Below are positions 24,201 through 32,378 of a stretch of 47,670 nt of DNA, piece after piece. Source of the stretch: Bacteroidaceae bacterium (GTDB lineage Bacteria > Bacteroidota > Bacteroidia > Bacteroidales > Bacteroidaceae). The stretch's first letter is position 1. The number at the start of each line of letters is the position of its first letter. The notes below the pieces were generated by a model. The model had not been told where the DNA came from, ran no database searches, and saw only the letters and a list, made by a program, of their open reading frames with translations. The stretch covers positions 1-47,670 of the forward strand of contig JAFXEF010000037.1 in the NCBI GenBank assembly GCA_017520935.1, in the 5' to 3' direction. The position numbers and the translations under genes are program-made.

Positions 24201-25043
24201 ATGATAGTAGTGGATACTATAGGAGAGTTGCATGCCTTTCTTGCCGAAGCCCGTGCTGAAGGCAAGAGTGTAGGACTGGTGCCTACGATGGGTGCTTTGC
24301 ACGAAGGACACGCTTCGCTCGTGAAGCGCAGTGTGGAGGATAATGGGGTGACTGTGGTGAGCGTCTTCGTCAATCCTACGCAGTTTAACGATAAGGGCGA
24401 CCTTGAGCGTTATCCGCGCACCTTGGATGCCGATTGCCGCTTGCTTGAGGCATTGGGTGCCAGCTGTGTGTTTGCCCCTTCTGTAGAGGAGGTTTATCCT
24501 GAGCCCGATACCCGGGTGTTCGACTTTGCTCCCTTGGATAAGGTGATGGAGGGCATATATCGCCCCGGGCACTTCAACGGTGTGGCACAGATTGTGAGCA
24601 AGCTCTTCACCTACGTAGAGCCCCATCGCGCCTACTTTGGCGAGAAGGATTTCCAGCAATTGGCCATCATTCGTGAGATGGTACGTCAGCTCGGGCTCAG
24701 CCTGGAGATTGTAGGGTGTCCTATCGTGCGTGAGGACGACGGGTTGGCACTCAGCAGTCGCAATGCCCTGCTCACACCCGAGCAGCGCCATACGGCACTG
24801 GCCATATCAAGAACCCTCTTCGCCAGTGTGGAATATGCCAAGGACCATTCGCTCGCAGAAACCAAGCAGATGGTGGAGCAGGCAATTGCCGACACCGAGG
24901 GGCTGGAACTCGAGTATTACGAAATTGTGGACGGCCATACCCTGCAGCCCGTATCGTCGTGGGACGATACCGACTACATCGTGGGCTGTATCACCGTATA
25001 TTGTGGCAAGGTGCGCTTGATTGACAACATCAAATATAAATGA
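24201..25043 (+). CDS. panC: Pantothenate synthetase
   Basis: The 280-residue enzyme ligates pantoate and beta-alanine with ATP, the last step of pantothenate synthesis. Motifs are [15 protein letters not shown] (ATP site), [27 protein letters not shown] and [16 protein letters not shown] codon at 24198 lies in frame directly before the ATG; the ATG is preferred, with AAGGAA upstream as ribosome-binding site. It precedes panD by four bases and makes an operon in which panD supplies the beta-alanine. Confidence 0.97.
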   Translation: MIVVDTIGELHAFLAEARAEGKSVGLVPTMGALHEGHASLVKRSVEDNGVTVVSVFVNPTQFNDKGDLERYPRTLDADCRLLEALGASCVFAPSVEEVYPEPDTRVFDFAPLDKVMEGIYRPGHFNGVAQIVSKLFTYVEPHRAYFGEKDFQQLAIIREMVRQLGLSLEIVGCPIVREDDGLALSSRNALLTPEQRHTALAISRTLFASVEYAKDHSLAETKQMVEQAIADTEGLELEYYEIVDGHTLQPVSSWDDTDYIVGCITVYCGKVRLIDNIKYK

Positions 25044-25047
25044 GCCT

Positions 25048-25392
25048 ATGCTGGTTACCGTACTGAAATCAAAGATACATTGTGCCCGTGTCACCGAGGC
25101 CAATCTCAACTATATGGGTAGCATCACCATCGATGAGGATTTGATGGATGCAGCCGGCATGCTCGAGGGCGAGCAGGTACATATTGTGAACAACAACAAT
25201 GGCGAGCGCTTCGTTACCTATATTATTAAAGGAGAGCGCGCTTCGGGCTGTATCTGTCTCAATGGAGCTGCTGCCCGTCTCGTGCAGCCCGACGATGTGG
25301 TCATCATCATGGCCTACGCGCAGATGACACCCGACGAGGCTCGCGAGTTCCGTCCCACGGTCATCTTCCCCAAACCGGGAAACAAGATTTGA
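25048..25392 (+). CDS. panD: Aspartate 1-decarboxylase
   Basis: At 114 residues this is the small pyruvoyl enzyme that makes beta-alanine from aspartate. The self-cleavage Gly-Ser lies in [10 protein letters not shown], about residues 22-25, where Ser becomes the pyruvoyl group. [15 protein letters not shown] and [19 protein letters not shown] segments fit the family. The start is taken at ATG 25048 because upstream in-frame codons overlap the end of panC and do not resemble PanD. A strong terminator follows 20 bases after the stop. Confidence 0.96.
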   Translation: MLVTVLKSKIHCARVTEANLNYMGSITIDEDLMDAAGMLEGEQVHIVNNNNGERFVTYIIKGERASGCICLNGAAARLVQPDDVVIIMAYAQMTPDEAREFRPTVIFPKPGNKI

Positions 25393-25412
25393 ATTCTGGA
25401 TAAGGTAAACGA

Positions 25413-25452
25413 ACAGAGGGCGTGTCAAAAAAATGATGCGCCCTCTGTTTTG
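25413..25452 (+). terminator. Terminator after panD
   Basis: ACAGAGGGCG at 25413-25422 pairs perfectly with CGCCCTCTGT at 25439-25448, followed by TTTTG. The loop is 16 bases and A-rich. Confidence 0.88.
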
Positions 25453-25518
25453 TATATCTCCTGAAAAGGGACGGAAAAGTTCCTCGACATGCCCCTACCC
25501 AAAGGTCTTATTTTTTAT

Positions 25519-25710
25519 CATCACTGATGACCAAGTCCGGTCATCAGTGATGGCAAGCGTTGGTCGTTAGTGATGACGGAAATTAGGCATCAGTAGCGGC
25601 ATCTTTGGCATACCTAAGTTAAGGCCTCCTACAGGTGCCAAATTCAGGCACCTATAGGTCATAAGTTTTATCACCTGTAGGTCTTTATTTTTATCACCTA
25701 CAGGTCTTTC
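25519..25710. repeat. Cluster of short dyad repeats in the intergenic region
   Basis: CATCACTGATGACC (25519-25532) and GGTCATCAGTGATG (25539-25552) are perfect 14-bp inverted arms around AAGTCC. Further on, CACCT-n2-AGGTC occurs three times, beginning near 25650, 25672 and 25695, and an inverted CCTACAGGTGCC is at 25628-25639. This looks like a patch of dispersed palindromic repeats. About 350 bases between the panD terminator and the insertion sequence contain no gene. Confidence 0.7.
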
Positions 25711-25804
25711 GAAACAAGACCTTTAGAGGGCTGTGTCGTCCGGCCGATGTTATTTGGATATTAAACAAATGGGATAAAATATACTAATACATTATTAATA
25801 ATTT

Positions 25805-26833
25805 AACGTGAGTTCGACAAATTCAAAATAAAGTAAGCTGTGTATCCAGTGTCCTTTGTACATTGATACATGGCTTTTTCGGAAACATACAATATGCAGC
25901 AATAGCTCCCAATATGTTTACGATAAAATTGTCAAAGCATCTGTGTCTGGAGTGTTCGATCTGAGCAATATTCTTCAGTTCGTCATTTGCAGTTTCTATT
26001 ATGGCCCTTTTTCGTAAGAGGGGTTTGTCCGAAACACTCATCAAAGCTCCTTTCATGTTGTTCTTGAGTTTCGTGATAAGTTGTATTCCATTTACAAATA
26101 ATCTCAGGAAAAGTTCCTTACCGATATACCCTTTATCTCCGACCAACTTTCCATAAATAAACTCAACAAAAGCGTTGTATTTCAATGGTTCTCTGTCATC
26201 AATGTCACCTGGTGTTATCATGAAATTGAGCAGTTCTCCCTTTTCGTTACAGATAAGGTGAAGTTTGAATCCGAAGAACCATCCCATGGAACACTTGCCT
26301 CTCTGTGCTATGCCTTTAAATGTCCTATGGATATGTATCCTTTGGTTGCGGCAGACGCGAATCGGAGTACTGTCAACAAAACTTATTCCGGTACACTTAC
26401 CCAAAAGGACCTTTTTGATGAACAAGGCTAAGGGAATTGCGACTTCTCTTTCAAGTTCAACGAAACGGTTATATGAAACCACTTTTGGAAAAAGATGGCG
26501 AAGATGCTTGCATACCTTATCAAGATAGAATTACTTGAAGCAACGGTATCCTGAATCATGAAACAGTATGATGATAGGCATGATTTCTGCCTTTGAGAGG
26601 GTTGATTCTCGATGATAGGAACGCTTCCCTGTGTTCTTTAGCGTATAACTTGCCATCATTCTGTCAAAAAACTTGCAAAACTCATCTGCCATAAAGAATA
26701 ATTCTATAACTTTGTCCTCGGTGAGCATAGCGATTATCGTTTGTAATACTTTGTATTTGAACATTATAAAGATATGATATTTTTTTGCTAATCACCAAAT
26801 TTGTAGGCAGTTATAATTCATCGAACTCACGTT
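25805..26833 (-). mobile_element. IS982-family insertion sequence, complete ends
   Basis: The element is about 1029 bp. Both ends read AACGTGAGTTCGA inward as terminal inverted repeats, and AATTT is duplicated directly outside (25800-25804 and 26834-26838). The single long frame on the minus strand encodes an IS982-type DDE transposase with one nonsense codon. Clean target duplication means the copy arose by transposition and has not rearranged since. Confidence 0.88.
25823..26764 (-). pseudogene. IS982-family transposase interrupted by an in-frame stop
   Basis: The frame reads 77 residues (MFKYKVLQTI...HDSGYRCFK), a TAA at 26531-26533, and then continues without a shift through FYLDKVCKHLRHLFPKVVSYNRF to the natural end. 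The catalytic half is preserved, including FVDSTPIRVCRN, GDKGYIGKEL and RKRAIIETANDELKN, which carry the DDE-type acidic residues. Only this one codon blocks a protein of about 312 residues. The IS is probably inactive unless the stop is read through or supplied in trans. A base-calling error at this codon is the main alternative. Confidence 0.85.
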
Positions 26834-26852
26834 AATTTAAAGTCTATTGGAT

Positions 26853-27236
26853 ATGGAAAAAGAAAACCAGACAATCAATGTACAAGAGTACGAGAAACAA
26901 TTCTCCGAAGAAAAGTTTTGGGACAAAGTTGCGAATGTCGCAAAAAAGGCAGGAATTAAAACAATCTACCAAGCATTGAGGCTTTTTTACGGAATGTACT
27001 CACTTCCCATAGAAAAAAAAGCAGTAGTGGTTGGTGCCTTGGGGTATTTCATTTTACCAGCAGATCTTATTCCCGATTTCATCGTAGCATTAGGTTATAC
27101 AGATGATACAGCAGTTCTTGCAGCTGCAGCAGCAGCCTTGAAAGATGTTCTCAGCAAAGAATCTGATGTTAAGGCAAAAGATAAACTTGTAGAATGGTTT
27201 GGCGAATACGATGAAAAAGAAATAAATATTTCATAA
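26853..27236 (+). CDS. YkvA/DUF1232 family protein
   Basis: The 127-residue protein contains the DUF1232 core: LPIEKKAVVVGALGYFILPADLIPDFIVALGYTDD (about 53-87), a hydrophobic hairpin with the conserved PxDLIPD motif. The family is of unknown role and probably membrane-associated. The start is ATG 26853, 14 bases beyond the right target duplication of the IS, so the IS has taken the place of its promoter region. The gene is AT-rich (21 of the first 60 bases are G or C by hand count), unlike the flanking core genes. A palindromic terminator follows. Confidence 0.82.
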   Translation: MEKENQTINVQEYEKQFSEEKFWDKVANVAKKAGIKTIYQALRLFYGMYSLPIEKKAVVVGALGYFILPADLIPDFIVALGYTDDTAVLAAAAAALKDVLSKESDVKAKDKLVEWFGEYDEKEINIS

Positions 27237-27255
27237 GTAAGAATGGGTATATATA

Positions 27256-27285
27256 AAGACGAGAAACGCGTTTCTCGTCTTATTT
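27256..27285. terminator. Perfect 26-bp palindrome terminator
   Basis: AAGACGAGAAACG at 27256-27268 faces CGTTTCTCGTCTT at 27269-27281 with no unpaired centre, followed by ATTT. It should end the DUF1232 transcript and could also work on the other strand. Confidence 0.8.
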
Positions 27286-27411
27286 GCATAGTCTCACAAT
27301 AGAATGTTTTTTGTGAACTCTGTCAACCCAGACTACAAATAAGACGAACTACAGTCAATAAGAATCGTTAACATACACAGAAAAAGACGCACTTTGCGCA
27401 AGATGTTCTAT

Positions 27412-27474
27412 ATTCCAAGACTAGCAATATTCATTCCAAGACTAGCAATATTCATTCCAAGTCTTGGAATATTC
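27412..27474. repeat. Three tandem 21-bp repeats
   Basis: ATTCCAAGACTAGCAATATTC is repeated exactly at 27412-27432 and 27433-27453. The third copy (27454-27474) differs in its middle, where it becomes the palindrome ATTCCAAGTCTTGGAAT. A similar palindrome with a CAATATTC prefix recurs near 27529-27553. Confidence 0.85.
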
Positions 27475-27721
27475 CTTTTGTCGAGGTAGTTAATTTACGT
27501 AAAGCGGGTATCATTGTATATTCTCACGGTGGCAATATTCATTCCCAACGTGGGAATATAGAATATGTCGGGGAACCGTTAAACGGAATCCGGATAGTGG
27601 TGTTGTGAGTAGCGGTAATGCTTCACATGAGACTTGGATTAGGAGCAAAACAATAGATTCAAACAAAGTGTAGGTGGTGTTCTGAAGTAGGCACCTATTC
27701 TTGTATCTCACGCATACCCTC

Positions 27722-27749
27722 AAAAATGCAAAGGAGCCTTTGCATTTTT
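27722..27749. terminator. Hairpin with A- and T-flanks
   Basis: AAAATGCAAAGG (27723-27734) and CCTTTGCATTTT (27737-27748) pair over 11-12 bp, flanked by A's on the left and T's on the right. It has the form of a bidirectional intrinsic terminator, though no gene clearly ends here. Confidence 0.55.
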
Positions 27750-27814
27750 AAGGGTTTTCTTGTACATAAAGCAGGAATTTTACTTGCTGGTATCAGAGAA
27801 AAACGGAACGAAGG

Positions 27815-27846
27815 TTTGGTTTTTCGGGAACTTTTCGGGAACTTTG
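27815..27846 (+). promoter_or_regulatory. Possible promoter of the efflux operon with a long leader
   Basis: TTTG at 27815-27818, an exact 20-base spacer and GAACTTTG at 27839-27846 match the consensus except for the first base of the -7 box. Transcription from here would give a leader of about 310 bases before the TolC gene. No better promoter is visible closer to 28163. Confidence 0.45.
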
Positions 27847-28162
27847 CACCTCGAAAACTTAGGCGTATAATTAACGCGTGGTGCGGTTCTCGCACGTAAG
27901 TCCGGTTTCAGCTTTAAGTTACTACATTATTATCAATAACGTATGACGATGAAGCCTGGAGGACTAATCTTGTAAACATAGCTTATCTCTGTCACGTGTA
28001 GTCCTGGACTATGCGGGGCTTGTCGATTGTCACGATACTCCTCCTCCGTCAAGGGAGCACCGCGGGTGGAAGTGTGTGTGGTAGCATTCCAGACCCTTGG
28101 CTGACAGCGACGTGTGGCACTTATACGAAGTATCAACATCATAACAATAACTCTTTTAACGT

Positions 28163-29470
28163 ATGAAACAAAAACTTCTTCTATTCCTAATCACTGTGGC
28201 GATGGCCTTGGGGATGCAGGCGCAGCGGACGCTGATGCTCACGCCCGAGACTCTGTTTGCTGTAGCGGACAGTACTGAACAGAGCCTGCGGGCGGCACGC
28301 TATGCCGTGGAGGCTACAGCCAAGGAGACGAAAGCGGCTGAGGCGTCGCGACTGCCAGACATTAGTGTTTCGCTGTCGGCCAGTTACTTGGGCGACGGTT
28401 ACGTATGGAATCGTAACTTTTCGAACGGTATGGCGGTGGATATACCGCACTTCGGAACCAATTTTGCTCTCAGCGCCAGTCAGATAATCTATGCTGGCGG
28501 AGCCGTAAGCAATGGCATCGCTCTCTCTAAGCAATGGCACCGTATGGCCGAGCTCGACTATGCGAAGAGCAGGCAGCAGGTGTACTTTCGGTTGTTGGGC
28601 GACTACCTCAACCTGCTGAAGGCGCAAAGTTTGGTGCTGGTGTATGACGAGAACATCGGTCTTGCCGAACGGGTGATAACGCATCTCGAAGCCAAGCACG
28701 AGCAGGGTACGGTGCTACAGAATGCACTCACACGTTATGAACTGCAATTAGAGAATCTGAAGCTGCAACGCATGCGCATCGTCAATGCCTGTACTATCTA
28801 TAACCGGCAGTTGCTCAAGGCGCTTGACCTTGACGAGGATATCCGCATCGTGGCCGACAGCGGTGTGGTGAACCGACACACGGCACCTGAACCGAGCATT
28901 GCGTGGCACGACCGTGCAGCCAATGGCTCCATTGACCTGCAGCAGATGGAGGCTGCCGTGACGATGAGCCGTCTGCAGGAGCGTGTGGCACAGGCCGAAC
29001 GACTCCCTAAGGTGGCGCTCTTTGCCCAAGAGCACCTCGACGGTCCTGTCACCATTGAGGTACCCGTACTCAACAAGAACTTCAACTACTGGGTAGTAGG
29101 CGTAGGTATCAGCTACAACATCAGCTCGCTATACAAGACAGGCGAAAAAGTGAGGGCGGCAAGGCTCAACACACAACGCGCCCTTGCCCAGTCGGAGCAT
29201 GTGGAGGAGCAGGTTGGCAATGCTGTGGAGGAGGCATACATACGCTTGTGCGAGGCCGAGAACGAGGTGGAGGTGCGTGGCAAAAGTGTGGAGTTGGCCA
29301 AGCAGAACTATGACATCACAGCTAAGCGCTATGTCAACGACCTCGCCCTGCTGACCGATATGCTCGATGCCTCCAACGCTGTGTTGGCTGCCGAACTGGA
29401 GCTGAAGAATGCCCGCATCAACCGCTTGTTCTGCCACTATAAATTGCAGTTTGTATGTGGAGAACTGTGA
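28163..29470 (+). CDS. TolC-family outer-membrane efflux protein
   Basis: The 435-residue protein has a signal peptide (about 1-20, ending GMQAQ). Two long helical repeats typical of TolC follow, with FRLLGDYLNLLKAQ and AEQAEHVEEQVGNAVEEAYIRLCEAENE-like coiled segments. It should form the outer-membrane channel and periplasmic tunnel of a tripartite pump. It is the first gene of the operon tolC-hlyD-MFS, 55 bases before the fusion-protein gene. Regulation may involve the long leader upstream. Confidence 0.92.
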   Translation: MKQKLLLFLITVAMALGMQAQRTLMLTPETLFAVADSTEQSLRAARYAVEATAKETKAAEASRLPDISVSLSASYLGDGYVWNRNFSNGMAVDIPHFGTNFALSASQIIYAGGAVSNGIALSKQWHRMAELDYAKSRQQVYFRLLGDYLNLLKAQSLVLVYDENIGLAERVITHLEAKHEQGTVLQNALTRYELQLENLKLQRMRIVNACTIYNRQLLKALDLDEDIRIVADSGVVNRHTAPEPSIAWHDRAANGSIDLQQMEAAVTMSRLQERVAQAERLPKVALFAQEHLDGPVTIEVPVLNKNFNYWVVGVGISYNISSLYKTGEKVRAARLNTQRALAQSEHVEEQVGNAVEEAYIRLCEAENEVEVRGKSVELAKQNYDITAKRYVNDLALLTDMLDASNAVLAAELELKNARINRLFCHYKLQFVCGEL

Positions 29471-29525
29471 TTTATATCTTTCCCCAACTCACTTTAACTA
29501 TACAAATACATAAAACATCAACAAT

Positions 29526-30557
29526 ATGAACAAGAAGCAACAGAAAATCATAGGCAATACCCTTATCCTTGCCTTCATCGCCTGCGGCCTTGTATGGGTA
29601 TGCGGCAAGTTTGTCCATCTCAACAGCACGACCTTCACCGACAATGCGCAGGTGCGCCAGCATCTGGTAGCCGTGACCGCCAAGGTACAGGGCTTTGTGG
29701 AGGAGGTGCGTGTGCAAGACTATGCCCATGTGAAGAAGGGCGACACGCTGCTCATCATCGAAGACACGGAATTTCTCCTCCATGTGGCACAGGCCGAAGC
29801 TGGCTATCAGAACGCGCTCGTGAACCGCACTGCACAGGGTACCTCGATAGAGACTACCACGAACAATATCGCTGTCAGCGATGCGGCCATGAAGGAGGTG
29901 AGTGCCAACATGGCACTGGCCGAGAGCAACTACAAGCGCTATCAGGCGCTACTTGCGAGCGAGGCGGTGACGCGGCAGGAGTTTGATGCCGTGGAGACCC
30001 ACTACCTCTCGATGAAGGCCAAGTATGAGACGATGCGCCTACAACAGCAGAGCACACGACTCGTCAAGTCGGAGCAGACCCAGCGCCTCGACCAGGGGGA
30101 AGCGGCCATCGAGGCTGCCAAGGCAGCTTGGGAGCTGGCACAGGTAAACCTTTCGCGTACAGTCATCGTAGCTCCCTGCAATGGATATGCCTCGCGCATT
30201 GATGTGCAGGAAGGCGAACTGGTACAGCCCGGACGCACGCTGCTTACCATCGTGGACGACAAGGAACATTGGGTGGTGGCCAACTATCGCGAGAAACAGC
30301 TGAAAAACATCGCCATAGGTGCCAAGGTGCGCATCAGCGTAGATGCCATCCCGGGCAAGGAGTACACGGGTATCGTCACAGCCATCTCTCCTGCCACAGG
30401 GGCGCAGTATGCACTCGTGCCGCAGGACAACTCGGCCGGCAACTTCGTCAAAGTGGAGCAACGTGTGCCTGTGAAGATTACCTTCGACGAGAGCAATAGC
30501 TGCGAAGACATCGCCTTGTTGCGTAGCGGACTGAACGTGGAGTGTGAACTGGAGTAA
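29526..30557 (+). CDS. HlyD/EmrA-type membrane fusion protein
   Basis: The 343-residue protein has one N-terminal membrane helix (about 10-27). A split lipoyl domain (VTAKVQGFVEEVRVQDYAHVKKGDTLL near 50-76 and SRTVIVAPCNGYASRIDVQEGELVQPG near 214-240) encloses a coiled-coil hairpin of about 80-210. A beta-barrel region (VVANYREKQLKNIAIG) follows. This is the periplasmic adaptor between the inner-membrane MFS pump and the TolC channel, as in EmrAB-TolC. Its neighbours on both sides are exactly those partners. Confidence 0.94.
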   Translation: MNKKQQKIIGNTLILAFIACGLVWVCGKFVHLNSTTFTDNAQVRQHLVAVTAKVQGFVEEVRVQDYAHVKKGDTLLIIEDTEFLLHVAQAEAGYQNALVNRTAQGTSIETTTNNIAVSDAAMKEVSANMALAESNYKRYQALLASEAVTRQEFDAVETHYLSMKAKYETMRLQQQSTRLVKSEQTQRLDQGEAAIEAAKAAWELAQVNLSRTVIVAPCNGYASRIDVQEGELVQPGRTLLTIVDDKEHWVVANYREKQLKNIAIGAKVRISVDAIPGKEYTGIVTAISPATGAQYALVPQDNSAGNFVKVEQRVPVKITFDESNSCEDIALLRSGLNVECELE

Positions 30558-30585
30558 TTTACAATCTTGCAATTTACCATTTACT

Positions 30586-32172
30586 ATGACCCAACAAGGA
30601 GGATTTACCCTGCCGATGTTTCGCGACTTCGTGCCCGAGGGATGCCGGTTCTGGCTCATACTACTCTTCCCCATCGTGTTCCAAATGAGCGACTGCATCT
30701 TCATGGGACTATCGGTACAGATGTCCGGTGACCTTTCGCTCTACCCCGAGGACATACTGATGTGTGGCTTTGCTGCCATGATAGGCGTCACCATGACCTT
30801 CCCGCTACTCTTTCGTCTGAAGTTCCGCTTCACCACACGGCAAATATTGCTCATCTGCACCTTGGGGATGACGTTCATCAGCATGGTGTGCCTGCACATA
30901 CGCTTCGTGCCTCTAATGGTAGGGCTGTCATTCCTGTTCGGTATGCTCAAACTGTGGGGCTCGTTCGAGGTGTTCTCATCGGTGATGCTCAAGGTGGCTC
31001 CGCGCTACAACTTCGCCCCGTTCCTCTCGCTGGTCTTCACCATCGTATTTGGCAGCATTGAGCTGTCGGGTATCGTGAGCGCCCATATCACCCATGCCAT
31101 GCCGTGGCTATATGTCAACTACCTCTCCATCGGTGCCCTGCTGGCACTTGCCTTGCTGGCTTTTGTGACAATGCGCAATTGCCGTGCCATGCCTCGGCAA
31201 CCCCTATATGGTATAGGGTGGATGGGGCTGATGCTGTGGAGCGTGATGCTGCTTGCCTTTGCCTTCATTTTTGTCTATGGCAGCCTGCTCGACTGGTTTC
31301 ACTCGCCCTACACGCACATGGCCATAGGTCTCATCCTCATCACTGCGGGGTGCAACCTGTGGCGCATGCAGTATGGTCGCCATCCCTATATACCCTTTGC
31401 AGCCTTCCGCTATCACAACCTGCTGCTGGTGGTGGTGCTTTTCCTCGTGGCTTGCGTAATGATGTCTACCGAGAGTGTGCTGCAACATATCCTTGCCGAC
31501 GAGGTACTGGGGTTTGATCATCTTGCCACAGCTCGTCTGCGATGGGCGGCTCTCATTGGTGTTGTCCTTGGCGGTGTCGTGAGCACCCAGTGCATCGAGC
31601 GGCTGGGGTGGGGATGGAAGCGACTCACCTTCCTCTCGTTCCTCCTGCTCACAATGTACGAAGCACTACTCTGCGCCCTCGTCTCGCCCGATACACCCAT
31701 ACACGCCCTCTACTTACCCATGTTGCTTTATGGTGCAGGCCACGTCATGGTGTTTATCGTGCTCACTACCTATATTGAAGGTGTCGTGCCGTTCCAACAC
31801 CGTTTTCAGGTGCTCACCATTCTTGGCTTCGTGCGCATTGGATGTGGTGCTGCCTTAGGTGCAGCTCTCTTCGGCCATCTCTTTCAGGTGACGATGAGCG
31901 AGCAGATGACCCTGCTCGGCTCGCAGACCAACGGTGCCTTGCTCGGCACTGTGAGCACTTTCGGCGAGGTTGCCCACATCGTCAGTCAGAATGCCATGCT
32001 TGTGAGCCTTCGCCACCTCTATGGACTGGCTACCTTCATTGGCATTGTCACCCTCATCCTCATTACGATGGGCCACTTCCGCCGCCACGTACGCCTCACC
32101 TATCCCACTTTACGGCAGGTGTATGCCTCGATACGCTGGAGGCGGAAGACTGTCGCATCGTACCGTGAATGA
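30586..32172 (+). CDS. MFS efflux transporter (DHA2/EmrB-like)
   Basis: The 528-residue protein is strongly hydrophobic with about 14 predicted membrane helices, the size and layout of the DHA2 (EmrB) drug:proton antiporters that pair with HlyD and TolC proteins. The start is placed at ATG 30586. A frame begun at GTG 30544 would overlap the hlyD gene and add 14 unlikely residues. The 28-base gap after hlyD holds a simple AATTTAC-type repeat. The substrate is unknown; bile acids, fatty acids or drugs are typical. Confidence 0.88.
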   Translation: MTQQGGFTLPMFRDFVPEGCRFWLILLFPIVFQMSDCIFMGLSVQMSGDLSLYPEDILMCGFAAMIGVTMTFPLLFRLKFRFTTRQILLICTLGMTFISMVCLHIRFVPLMVGLSFLFGMLKLWGSFEVFSSVMLKVAPRYNFAPFLSLVFTIVFGSIELSGIVSAHITHAMPWLYVNYLSIGALLALALLAFVTMRNCRAMPRQPLYGIGWMGLMLWSVMLLAFAFIFVYGSLLDWFHSPYTHMAIGLILITAGCNLWRMQYGRHPYIPFAAFRYHNLLLVVVLFLVACVMMSTESVLQHILADEVLGFDHLATARLRWAALIGVVLGGVVSTQCIERLGWGWKRLTFLSFLLLTMYEALLCALVSPDTPIHALYLPMLLYGAGHVMVFIVLTTYIEGVVPFQHRFQVLTILGFVRIGCGAALGAALFGHLFQVTMSEQMTLLGSQTNGALLGTVSTFGEVAHIVSQNAMLVSLRHLYGLATFIGIVTLILITMGHFRRHVRLTYPTLRQVYASIRWRRKTVASYRE

Positions 32173-32350
32173 CGCAAGAGAACGGTCACTCTGTAGGTTT
32201 CTGCACGCAATGTAAATTTGTAACTTTATTATTCATTATAGCATTTAGAAGCAAGGAGTTGTATATGTTTTTTGCGGTGACCGCGAAGATATTGTGTACT
32301 CGCTGTAAAAAACATTGAAGTAAACTTCATGTTTCTCGCTCGTTTCTTCG

Positions 32351-32358
32351 TATCTTTG
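32351..32358 (+). promoter_or_regulatory. -7 box of the C10 protease gene
   Basis: TATCTTTG lies 20 bases before the ATG. A small dyad GAAGT-AA-ACTTC (32317-32328) covers the region where the -33 box should be, and no TTTG is found there. Confidence 0.6.
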
Positions 32359-32378
32359 TAGTTGCATTTGTATATATT

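Larger units (their letters stand above)
27282..28162. other. About 880 bases without a convincing gene
   Basis: No frame here looks like a known protein. The stretch holds three tandem 21-bp repeats (27412-27474), a related palindrome at 27536-27553, a terminator-like hairpin at 27723-27748, a possible promoter at 27815-27846, and a leader-like region before the efflux operon. A minus-strand frame at 27933-28142 (69 codons) has no recognisable family. Confidence 0.6.

Noticed and set aside
25413..25710. CRISPR-like array among the repeats after panD
   Set aside because: Repeats are short, vary in the centre and have no regular spacers; no cas gene is near.
27412..27474. CRISPR or attachment-site array at the 21-bp repeats
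   Set aside because: The units are contiguous with no spacers, and no integrase or cas gene is near.
27933..28142. Minus-strand frame of 69 codons before the efflux operon
   Set aside because: It has no recognisable domain, no promoter or good ribosome-binding site, and overlaps the probable leader of the plus-strand operon. It could be a gene remnant, but sequence alone does not support a call.
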